Shown here piece after piece: positions 33,299 to 41,225 of a stretch of 64,000 nt of DNA; position 1 is the first letter of the stretch, and each line of letters begins with the position of its first letter. The stretch covers positions 1 through 64,000 of the forward strand of contig JADFCV010000010.1 in assembly GCA_017161655.1 (NCBI GenBank). Reading direction: 5' to 3'. This stretch comes from Candidatus Sumerlaeota bacterium (GTDB lineage Bacteria; Sumerlaeota; Sumerlaeia; Sumerlaeales; Sumerlaeaceae). The notes below the pieces were generated by a model that did no database searches, was not told where the DNA came from, and saw only the letters and a list, made by a program, of their open reading frames with translations. The position numbers and the translations under genes are program-made.

Positions 33299-33496
33299 TC
33301 AGCGAATATAAGTTGCTGCGCCAAGTCCCCACAAAAGCACAGCCAGCAATCTCGTGAACCACTTCAGCAGGGGAGAACCAACCATTGCCAATAGACCATC
33401 GCTGTGTGCGGCGACCCGCCGCACCGCGAACGAACTTGCGAACAAAACAAGCCCGATCACGATGATCCACAAACCGCCGACTTGCTGGGCGTCCAT
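33299..33496 (-). CDS. Small two-helix membrane protein
   Basis: The 65-residue protein has two hydrophobic segments ('GGLWIIVIGLVLFASSFAVRR' and 'LKWFTRLLAVLLWGLGAATYIR'). ATG 33496 is preceded by GGAGTGG about six bases away, better than the further ATG at 33520. It is convergent with the phosphatase gene (17 bases apart) and divergent from the GT2 gene. Function unknown. An immature or minor envelope component is possible. Confidence 0.6.
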   Translation of the reverse strand: MDAQQVGGLWIIVIGLVLFASSFAVRRVAAHSDGLLAMVGSPLLKWFTRLLAVLLWGLGAATYIR

Positions 33497-33602
33497 GATT
33501 GTCCACTCCAAGCGGTGCATTCTTGTTTTTCAGACACCAAACCAGCCAGCTTGGTTCCGCCAGTTGCCATAAGTCATGTTTTATCAAATTATTGAGGAAA
33601 GA

Positions 33603-34355
33603 ATGCTTCAAGACAAAGAACATCGGGCTCGACAAACAGCACAACCTGGAAGAACATCTATCCGAATTATGGATTCCCATCGAATTCAACCGGTTGTCTC
33701 GATTCTTCTCGCCACGTACAACCGCGCTCACCTACTGCCGCGCGCACTGGATTCCGTTCTCAAGCAAACGGTAGACACGTGGGAACTTGTTATCATTGAC
33801 GATGGTTCTTGTGACGATTCCCGAAGTCTTTTGAAGAAGTATGAAACTCGCGACAAACGCATCCGGTGGCTTTATCAAGACAACCGCGGACTTGTTGTCG
33901 CGCGCAACCGTGCAGCGCGTTTGGCTTCGGGGCGATGGCTAACGTTTCTTGATTCCGATGACGAGTACCTCCCGAACCACCTCCAAGTCCGTCTCGATTA
34001 CCTTAACTCCCATCCTCACATTGATATGCTGCATGGGGGCTTTATCGTCGTCGGGGGGGATCCCTTTGTGCCGGACATCCGCGATCCTGGCCGTCTCATC
34101 CATCTTTCAGAATGTGTTGTGGGGGGGACGTTTTTCATACGCAAGGATGCCTTTTTTGCCCTGGGCGGTTTTCGCCCGCCCGATTTCGGATGCGACCACG
34201 AGCTTTTTTTGCGCGCATCTCGCATTTTGAGCATCGAAAAGGTTGCATTTTCCACTTACGTTTATCATCGTGACTCGCAAGATAGTATGTGTAACCTCAA
34301 AGGCGACACTTCGGCACCGGCGAAGGACGGGGGTATTTCGAGGGAGCAAACGTGA
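33603..34355 (+). CDS. Glycosyltransferase family 2
   Basis: A GT-A enzyme of about 250 residues. It has 'VSILLATYNRAHLLPRALDSVLKQT', the nucleotide-sugar segment 'VIIDDGSCDDS', 'VVARNRAARLASGRWLTFLDSDDEYLP' with the DxD metal site, and an acceptor-side 'GCDHELFLRAS' (catalytic-base-like Asp). Specificity is not readable. ATG 33603 has TGAGGAAAG just upstream; further ATGs at 33576 and 33669 are possible. Its TGA overlaps the GTG start of the following TPR protein gene, so the two are translationally coupled. The enzyme may act on the same envelope assembly. Confidence 0.85.
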   Translation: MLQDKEHRARQTAQPGRTSIRIMDSHRIQPVVSILLATYNRAHLLPRALDSVLKQTVDTWELVIIDDGSCDDSRSLLKKYETRDKRIRWLYQDNRGLVVARNRAARLASGRWLTFLDSDDEYLPNHLQVRLDYLNSHPHIDMLHGGFIVVGGDPFVPDIRDPGRLIHLSECVVGGTFFIRKDAFFALGGFRPPDFGCDHELFLRASRILSIEKVAFSTYVYHRDSQDSMCNLKGDTSAPAKDGGISREQT

Positions 34356-36922
34356 AGTACGAGAACCGCAAACGCGACCTTCTCTTTACGCTCTGTACCT
34401 TATTGGCAATGGCAGTGAACGGTGCGGGAGCCGTGCTAAATTACGTTCTGTGGAGCGACGGCCAGGTCCTTCATGATCTCTATTCTTCTTTAGTCGAACT
34501 GGCCGGTCCAGTTGCCGCAACCCTCTTCCTCGGCTGCACCGGGCTTACTGTGTGCGCTTATGCACTCGGACTTGATCCACGGCGCCCAAAACGCCCACAT
34601 CTGCGCACCTGGCTGTTGGTAGTTTCCTATTTAGTTTTTTTAGCCGGGTATTTTCTCGGACGCTGGCAGACGAGCCCTGACAACCTGATTGTCTTTGTTG
34701 TTTCCGCCGTCGTTCTTGCCATTCTTGCGACAGGATGGGTTTGGGCTGAAGGCGTACTGGGCCGTGTATCTATACAATTAGCACGAAAAGCCCTGGAAAA
34801 TGCGCCGGCCACCATTGCTTACTGGTGGGCAAAGATCGGTTTAATGCTATTCCCATCTTATCGGCCAGGGGAAAACATACTCGCTCTATCTCTCGCGCGA
34901 TTGGGAAAATGCCAAGGTGCGGATCGTTATCTCCAGCAAGCTTACGACGACGGCGAACGCGATGCGGATCTCTGCATGGCTCTCGGCCAGCTTGCAGAAT
35001 GTAGGGGCGATCTCAACCGTGCCGCGCAATTCTACGAAGAGGCTCATCATTTGGCTCCCTCCACGGCCTTGTTCCGCAAAGTCGTCGCCCTTTGGGAAAA
35101 AACAGGCCAAAAACGCAAAGCTCTTGAGACTCTGAAGAAACTTCATGCCAACGAGCGCCACCAGTGGGGCGAACACATCCACGAGTTGACGTTCGAAGTG
35201 GGGTCGATTGAAGACATACGAGCACTTTGCAAAGAATATGAGCACGATGGTCCCCCCTACACGAGGGCTAAAGAGGCCTATTTGAGGGCGCTTCAGTACC
35301 ACCCTCGCGATATCCAGCTGCTGGAAGCAGTGGCCGAGCTTGCACAGAGAAATAACGAACTCGACGAGCAAAAAAGCTACCTCACCCAATTGATTCAGCT
35401 CAAACCCGAAGAGCCGAGCTATCGGCGCCGCCTCATCGAAATCTGCCGCTGGCAAGGGCGGGTGGACGAATTGCTAGCTCAGCTCGATTCGCTGATAGAT
35501 CTTGGCGATGCGACAAAGGAAGAACGCCTCGAAGCCGCAAACGAGCATTTCGCGCGGGGAAACTATGAGCGTGTCGAACAAATCATTGCCTCGTCACCCT
35601 CACTACGAAGCTCCATGGAAGCAGCTTGGCTCCTGGCCGCCAGCCATTTCGAGCGCGGCCGTATTGAGGACGCTAAGCGCGAAGCCCAGCGTGCGTCTGT
35701 TCTTTCCGAAGACAATTCTGACGAAGTACGCGCTCGCCTCACGAGTCTCGAACATCAGATTCGGGAGTTCATGTTGGAAAAAGAAGTCGAGGAGCTTTCG
35801 TCTCAGGTCCAGAAGAACCCAGCGGATCTGGATCTCCGTTTCCGATACTATGACTGTCTCGTCGCACGAGGGAACGCCGATCGAGTTGTCGTGGGGCTTG
35901 AAGAACTTTTAGCGTCTCAGCCAGAGGTGCTCGACCGTGTTATGAAGGAAATTTCCCAGCTCATTGAGCGCAATGGCCGAAATCTCCGGCTCATGACCTA
36001 TCTGAGCGATCTTTGCCTGCGCCAGCAGAAGTGGGACGAGGTATTCGAACTCCATCGGCAAATGGCTGAGGAAGCCGTTGCCGGTCCACCGATCCTGCTC
36101 GAAGGTGCCAAGAAGATTCTCCAAGAGAATCCCCATCACCCTCCTTCGCTTCTCTATATGGCACAGAATGCTGCCGAAGCAGGACGACGTGAGAATGCCC
36201 TCGATTATCTCGACCGCTACTACGCGGCAGGGGGAACAAAAAATGCAGATGTCCTGCGGCTCGAATTCGATCTTGCCCTTTCCTTAGGACACGAGGATCG
36301 CGCCCAGGCCGTCGGGATGGAGCTTTCTAAGTTAGATACCACGAATAAAGCGCTTTTCCTGGCACTGGCCGAGCTCGCAGCTAAACGCAACCGGTATGAT
36401 GAGGCGGTGCGATTAGCTACCAGGGCCCAGTCCCTTGATCCGCAAGATGCCGCAGTAAGGGCGCTTGTCAAAGATTACGAGGAAAAAGAGCGTCGAGCAC
36501 GAATAGGTGTTTTGCGCGGTTCCCTCTCTAGTGACCCTGAGAAAGATGGCCCCGTCCATCTTGAGCTGGGAGATCTTTTCCACGATTTCGGCGAGCTGAA
36601 CGAAGCCATTGTCGAGTACCAGCGGGCCACACTTTCACCCGCTTGCAGCAACGTTGCTCATGCAAAACTCGGCTACGTGCTTGCGTTCAAAGGGCTTTAC
36701 AGCGAAGCCTTGGAAATGTTGAATAATGTGCAACTATCCATCCGGCAGCAGCCCGAAGAAGCAGCGAAGTTGAAAGCTCTTCTCTACCGGGCAGCAGAAC
36801 TTATGGAAAGAGATGGAGAGTTTGCTGGTGCTCTCCAAACTTTTAAGCGGATATTCCTCGTAGATGCAGGGTATCGTGATGTCGTGGCTAAAATCGAAAA
36901 GCTTCAACGAATGAAAAAATAA
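34352..36922 (+). CDS. Large TPR-repeat membrane protein
   Basis: The 856-residue protein begins with about four transmembrane helices (residues 8-140: 'LCTLLAMAVNGAGAVLNYVLW', 'PVAATLFLGCTGLTVCAYALG', 'WLLVVSYLVFLAGYFLG', 'VFVVSAVVLAILATGWVW'). About 15 TPR-type helical repeats follow to the C-terminus ('AQFYEEAHHLAPSTALFRKVV', 'AVRLATRAQSLDPQDAAVRAL', 'AGALQTFKRIFLVDAGYRDV'). Such proteins scaffold multiprotein complexes in the membrane. The start codon is GTG, overlapping the GT2 gene by four bases. The 123 bases after it hold no clear terminator. Confidence 0.85.
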   Translation: MKYENRKRDLLFTLCTLLAMAVNGAGAVLNYVLWSDGQVLHDLYSSLVELAGPVAATLFLGCTGLTVCAYALGLDPRRPKRPHLRTWLLVVSYLVFLAGYFLGRWQTSPDNLIVFVVSAVVLAILATGWVWAEGVLGRVSIQLARKALENAPATIAYWWAKIGLMLFPSYRPGENILALSLARLGKCQGADRYLQQAYDDGERDADLCMALGQLAECRGDLNRAAQFYEEAHHLAPSTALFRKVVALWEKTGQKRKALETLKKLHANERHQWGEHIHELTFEVGSIEDIRALCKEYEHDGPPYTRAKEAYLRALQYHPRDIQLLEAVAELAQRNNELDEQKSYLTQLIQLKPEEPSYRRRLIEICRWQGRVDELLAQLDSLIDLGDATKEERLEAANEHFARGNYERVEQIIASSPSLRSSMEAAWLLAASHFERGRIEDAKREAQRASVLSEDNSDEVRARLTSLEHQIREFMLEKEVEELSSQVQKNPADLDLRFRYYDCLVARGNADRVVVGLEELLASQPEVLDRVMKEISQLIERNGRNLRLMTYLSDLCLRQQKWDEVFELHRQMAEEAVAGPPILLEGAKKILQENPHHPPSLLYMAQNAAEAGRRENALDYLDRYYAAGGTKNADVLRLEFDLALSLGHEDRAQAVGMELSKLDTTNKALFLALAELAAKRNRYDEAVRLATRAQSLDPQDAAVRALVKDYEEKERRARIGVLRGSLSSDPEKDGPVHLELGDLFHDFGELNEAIVEYQRATLSPACSNVAHAKLGYVLAFKGLYSEALEMLNNVQLSIRQQPEEAAKLKALLYRAAELMERDGEFAGALQTFKRIFLVDAGYRDVVAKIEKLQRMKK

Positions 36923-37045
36923 GTTCGTGGCGCAGCTATTATTTGATTGTGCAGCCTCTTACAGTCTTTTCGCTTGATAGGAGTTCATAGCCCTCTCTCG
37001 ATAAGAACGAAAACCGTTAGGGGCAACGGGTGAGATTCGGTTCCC

Positions 37046-39061
37046 ATGGCGAAAAAGGTCGCAACAGAGAAGTGGTGTCCACATCGGCTGTCATCTTCGG
37101 CAGCGGGGGCGCTGATTTTTGTTTTGTGCCTTTTCTTGCACACAGCTGCTCTTTCTCAGCAACAACCCGCCATGGTTGCAAATGCCCCTTCGCCTGACCA
37201 GGTCGAAAAGCAGCGTCTGCTTGATGAAAAAATCGAAGTCATTCGCAAAGCTTTTGTTGCAGGCAATTATGCGGAAGTTGTGCGGCTATGCCGGGAGGCA
37301 GATCAGATTATACCTAACACCCGTAGTGTACAGCTTTACCGGGAGTGGGCCTACCAGCGGTTGCAACAGTCTAAAGTGGGCCAGCACGCGGATGTTGAGC
37401 CTTCTGAACTGAGTCGGGCGGAACAACTGACAACAGTTTTAACAACTTCTCCCGCAGGTTCTATAGTGCCGGCCAAACCGAATGTAGAAAAGCAATCAGT
37501 CTCACCCGCAACAACATCGCGCGAGACAGTGCCTTCCCCCGAACCAGCCCAGCCTCCTCGCAGAAAGCCAGTCAATCTTCCTGCGATCGTCATCATTGCC
37601 GTTGCCGTGATCGCTGCCGGAATAGTTGCGAAGCGACGGATTGCTGCTCGGACTTCAACCTCCGTGTCTTCGCCTCAACCTGCGCCAGCGGAGCCAAAAG
37701 GTGGAGCTCCACTGCCTTCTTCGGCTATGCCGAAGGTGGATGTCGAGAAACAGGAGTCTTCTCCCCAGCCGGCACCATTTTCATCTTCCCCCTCACCTGC
37801 CCCCAGCAGTGGACTTGGGCTTGCCTTGGGGACGCCAGGCTTGGGTCTTCCGTCGTTTGGTGGGGGATTATCTCCCCAGCAGCCCCCACTTTCTGTGGCT
37901 GCGTCAGGCGAAGCATTGAAAAACGAAAGCGCCGGCCAGGAGCAGCCAGCCCCCGCCCTCTCGGCTTCATTAGAGTCACCTTTCGTTCCCGATGTTCAGA
38001 TGCCCGAACCGCCGCCACTCACCACGGATCAAGAGTGGGTTGCTCCGCAACATGTTCCTGGTGAAGGCCCCGAATTGCCTGACCTCGAGTTGGCCAAAGG
38101 TCCTGACGTTCCCAACATTGTCTCCTTTGATGACCTCGGCATTAATTTGGCGGCGGAGGAGCCTCCACCAGCCCCGCAGAAGCCGTACGCAGCCAGGCTT
38201 GACGAGAGCAAAATCGTGATCACCCCAGCTCCCGTCTCAAAAGCTGAGGAAGCGGAATCTCCGTCCCTTCCATTGAATGTGGACACGGAGGCCGAGACCG
38301 TGGTGGGGAGACTACCAACCGATGTCCCGGCGATCCAGCTCGAGGATATCATCGGTGGTTCTTCAGAAGAACCAGTCTCCGAAGCCGTGGTCTCAGGATC
38401 GCCCTCAGCGGAAGAGAAAATCGGTCCCCCGAAAGAGGCGGTCGTTGGGCGAGAGGTCGCTTCACCAAGTGAAATCCCAGCGGGGCCGGGTATCGGATCC
38501 GTTGAACTCGAAGCTCTGACTCTTGATTTTGCTGAGGGCGAACTCGATGGCTTATCAACCTCAGTTCTCGAGAAGTCATCGGGGAAACCAGAAGCAAGCA
38601 ACGAGCAAGCTTCAACCGTCGTGGTTTCGCCAACAACTGGTATAGTATCGTCGGATATGGGAGAAACTCAAACGCTGGAGCTTCCTCCTCAGACGCCACC
38701 GGATGTTGCCCTCGCCGAGACTAAGGCCATCGAGCTGCCTACAGCTTTTTCACAGCCGGCGTCTCAACCAGCAGGTGTTGCTGCTCCTGAAGAGAAAGAG
38801 ACCATCGCCTCTCCGAAGACCACGGATAAAGCTGCGGAGTCCGCGCAACCAGCGGCTGAAGGCAAGAAATTGGACGAGCGTAGCGAACGGATGTTTCTTG
38901 AGCAGTATCAACGTGGCCTGCGCGCCTTCGAAGAACAGAACTACAAACAGGCTGTTCACTTCCTCTCTATTGCCGCCGCCATTCATCCAGACAATCAGGA
39001 AGTTCGTGAAAAACTTCGGCTCGCGCGCGAGAAAAAGCGACAGTTGGAATCGTCGCGATAG
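37046..39061 (+). CDS. Membrane protein with Pro-rich linker and C-terminal TPR
   Basis: The 671-residue protein has a signal/first transmembrane segment (about 20-38, ending 'LHTAALSQQQP') and a TPR-like stretch (about 45-100). A second hydrophobic helix follows ('LPAIVIIAVAVIAAGIVAKRR', about 176-197), then about 410 residues rich in Pro, Ser, Glu and Ala. A C-terminal TPR-like region (about 610-671: 'FLEQYQRGLRAFEEQNYKQAVHFLSIAAAIHP') closes the protein. Motifs of the type 'SFDDLGINLAAEEPP' in the linker look like short acidic docking segments. It may bridge the envelope. Its function is not recognised. Confidence 0.75.
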   Translation: MAKKVATEKWCPHRLSSSAAGALIFVLCLFLHTAALSQQQPAMVANAPSPDQVEKQRLLDEKIEVIRKAFVAGNYAEVVRLCREADQIIPNTRSVQLYREWAYQRLQQSKVGQHADVEPSELSRAEQLTTVLTTSPAGSIVPAKPNVEKQSVSPATTSRETVPSPEPAQPPRRKPVNLPAIVIIAVAVIAAGIVAKRRIAARTSTSVSSPQPAPAEPKGGAPLPSSAMPKVDVEKQESSPQPAPFSSSPSPAPSSGLGLALGTPGLGLPSFGGGLSPQQPPLSVAASGEALKNESAGQEQPAPALSASLESPFVPDVQMPEPPPLTTDQEWVAPQHVPGEGPELPDLELAKGPDVPNIVSFDDLGINLAAEEPPPAPQKPYAARLDESKIVITPAPVSKAEEAESPSLPLNVDTEAETVVGRLPTDVPAIQLEDIIGGSSEEPVSEAVVSGSPSAEEKIGPPKEAVVGREVASPSEIPAGPGIGSVELEALTLDFAEGELDGLSTSVLEKSSGKPEASNEQASTVVVSPTTGIVSSDMGETQTLELPPQTPPDVALAETKAIELPTAFSQPASQPAGVAAPEEKETIASPKTTDKAAESAQPAAEGKKLDERSERMFLEQYQRGLRAFEEQNYKQAVHFLSIAAAIHPDNQEVREKLRLAREKKRQLESSR

Positions 39062-39160
39062 AGAAACCGCCACGCACCCCCCCAATAGAAGTAGCGTGGC
39101 CCGCCCTGCTTGCTCGACGCTTGACGATCCATCCAAAATTGCGCCAGCAATGAAGCTCAA

Positions 39161-40144
39161 ATGAGCGTAGCGCCACGAATTCGCATTCTTGTCGTCGATG
39201 ATGATCCAGATGTCCGTGTGATTGTGAGCCACGCACTCCGAGAGGAATTTGAAGTCGTTACCTGCTCGAGTGGCGTTGAGGCTCTCGAACGGATTGATCG
39301 GTACGAACCTGATTTTGTCATTATGGACGTCATGATGCCCGTGCTCACGGGCATCGACACAGTTCGTGCTATTAAGAAAGATGCGCGGTTTGCGCACCTG
39401 CCAGTCATTTTTCTCACTGCCCGTTCCGACAACGAAGCGGTTCGTGAAGCCATGGGTGTCGGAGGTGACTTTTACCTTCAGAAGCCTTTCAACCCAAGTC
39501 ATCTTTTAAGCGTTGTAAAGCAGATGGTGCAACAACATCGGATTGAGCCCCACCCGAAACGATTCTCGCAGGAAGAGCTCTCTTCGCCAGGCAGAGCAGA
39601 GAAACAAGCTGCTATCGCGGGTGAGGGCTCTTCAGAAACTCCTTCCGCGAAAGACGGAGAAGATAGGACAGAGAACCCATCGCCGAATCGCCCTTTCACA
39701 CCCGCAACTTCACGACGCGTCCGCATCATGATCATCGACGACGATGTCGACGTCGTCAACTATGTGAAATCCATTTTGCGCGAGGACTACGAGATCATTG
39801 GTGTTTCAGACTCCGAACTGGCGCCTGAAAAGATCATCGCCTACCAACCAGACATTCTCTTGCTCGATATCATGATGCCAAAGCTGAACGGCTTTCATCT
39901 TTCGCATCTTCTTCGTATCAATCGGCATCTTCGAGGGAGCAAAATCATTTTTGTATCCTCACGCGCAGATCACGAGGCCGTTGCCAAGGCTTTCACACTC
40001 GGAGCTTCTGACTACCTTGAAAAACCGTTCACGCCTGAGCAATTACGCCGCAAGATTCTGGCCGTGACGCAGCAGCCCGATTTTGTTGCTCCAAAGAAGC
40101 GGCTCAACTACATGGAAATTCTCCGACGCGAAGGTGAGCTCTAA
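39161..40144 (+). CDS. Response regulator with two receiver domains
   Basis: The 327-residue protein is receiver-linker-receiver. Domain 1 (about 5-130) has acidic D13-D15, phospho-acceptor D56 ('FVIMDVMMP') and the Lys of 'LQKPF'. Domain 2 (about 190-310) has 'MIIDDDVDV', 'ILLLDIMMP' and the Lys of 'LEKPF'. Between them lies a Ser/Glu/Pro-rich linker of about 55 residues. No output domain is present, so it probably works as a phosphate-relay or docking protein. It follows the Pro-rich TPR gene by about 100 bases. No histidine kinase is encoded nearby. Confidence 0.88.
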   Translation: MSVAPRIRILVVDDDPDVRVIVSHALREEFEVVTCSSGVEALERIDRYEPDFVIMDVMMPVLTGIDTVRAIKKDARFAHLPVIFLTARSDNEAVREAMGVGGDFYLQKPFNPSHLLSVVKQMVQQHRIEPHPKRFSQEELSSPGRAEKQAAIAGEGSSETPSAKDGEDRTENPSPNRPFTPATSRRVRIMIIDDDVDVVNYVKSILREDYEIIGVSDSELAPEKIIAYQPDILLLDIMMPKLNGFHLSHLLRINRHLRGSKIIFVSSRADHEAVAKAFTLGASDYLEKPFTPEQLRRKILAVTQQPDFVAPKKRLNYMEILRREGEL

Positions 40145-40172
40145 CGCTACGAGGCCGGCGCATTTACGGCTC

Positions 40173-41093
40173 TCACGGGACGATTTGCGTTCCGATGCCA
40201 CGGTCAGTGAAAATTTCGAGAAGCAGAGAATGCGGTAGCCGGCCGTCGAGGATATGTGTCTTTTTTACGCCGGCGCGCAAGGCGTCCAGGCAAGCACGGA
40301 CCTTCGGGATCATTCCGCCATGAATAATCCCTTCCGCGATAAGCGGTTCCACTTCATCCTGGCGTAGCGAGTGAATCAGTGTTGACTCATCCTGCCGGTC
40401 GCGAAGAATCCCACGCACATCTGTTAGCAAGATAAATTTATCAGCCTGCAGGGCAGCGGCCACATCGCTTGCTACCGTATCTGCATTGATGTTGTATGTC
40501 TGTCCTTCTTCGTCCACGCCAATCGGCGAAATGACAGGAATGATCTCATTCTCCTGAAGAATTCGAAGGATCGTGGGATCAATCCGCACCACATCGCCCA
40601 CAAAGCCAATGTCCAATCGTGGCCCTCCCTCTGCCGGCTCATGGTAGAGTTTCTTCGCAAGGATCAATCCCATATCCTTGCCTGTGAGGCCGCAAGCTCT
40701 CACTCCAGCACGATTCAGAGCGAGCGTGATCTCGCTATTGATCTTCCCAGCCAGCACCATTTCCGCCACGTCGAGTGTTTCAGCGTCAGTGACCCGCTGG
40801 CCAGCGACAAACTGGGGCTGTAGCCCAAGTTTCTTCATGAGTGCTGTAATTTCTGGTCCACCGCCATGGACGACGACAGGACGCATGCCAACGATGGCCA
40901 TCAGCGCCAAATCCTGAATAATGCTTGCCTTAAGCGCCGGGTCCACCATCGCATGCCCACCGTATTTCACCACGATTGTGGCGCCTCGAAATTGGCGGAT
41001 GTAGGGGAGAGCCTCTACCAAAACCTGGGATCGCTCGATGAGTTTTTCCAGGGGAAGCGTGCGGAGATCGACAGACTCGCTCTTGCCGTTCAC
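40173..41093 (-). CDS. argB: Acetylglutamate kinase
   Basis: The 306-residue enzyme phosphorylates N-acetyl-L-glutamate in arginine synthesis. 'TIVVKYGGHAMVDPALKASIIQDLALMAIVGMRPVVVHGGGPEI' (about residues 40-83) is the amino-acid-kinase signature, and 'QRVTDAETLDVAEMVLAGKINSE' and 'NINADTVASDVAAALQADKFILLTDVRGIL' are typical of ArgB. Length and N-terminal region fit the arginine-sensitive hexameric type. No other arg gene is adjacent. It is convergent with the double-receiver gene and downstream of acnA, with a hairpin in between. Confidence 0.95.
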   Translation of the reverse strand: MNGKSESVDLRTLPLEKLIERSQVLVEALPYIRQFRGATIVVKYGGHAMVDPALKASIIQDLALMAIVGMRPVVVHGGGPEITALMKKLGLQPQFVAGQRVTDAETLDVAEMVLAGKINSEITLALNRAGVRACGLTGKDMGLILAKKLYHEPAEGGPRLDIGFVGDVVRIDPTILRILQENEIIPVISPIGVDEEGQTYNINADTVASDVAAALQADKFILLTDVRGILRDRQDESTLIHSLRQDEVEPLIAEGIIHGGMIPKVRACLDALRAGVKKTHILDGRLPHSLLLEIFTDRGIGTQIVP

Positions 41094-41165
41094 TGTGTTT
41101 CTCTCCTTACGGAACTAATCAATTGAACTTACCGATTCCGGCAAATCCCTTACCTTTAAAGTCAA

Positions 41166-41197
41166 GGGCGAGAACGTTCCCGAAGCCGTTCTCGCCC
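41166..41197 (-). terminator. Strong hairpin between acnA and argB
   Basis: An 11-bp perfect stem GGGCGAGAACG (41166-41176) pairs with CGTTCTCGCCC (41187-41197) around a 10-base loop. It lies 28 bases after the aconitase stop. Read on the minus strand, the following tract is TTGACTTT, a weak U-run, so termination may be partial. On the plus strand a TTTT follows, but no plus-strand gene ends here. Confidence 0.55.
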
Positions 41198-41225
41198 CTT
41201 GTTTTCTGATGTGATCAGAACCCAC

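Noticed and set aside
36923-37045. Gap after the large TPR gene as a promoter or sRNA
   Set aside because: No clear -35/-10 pair or hairpin with a T-run was found.
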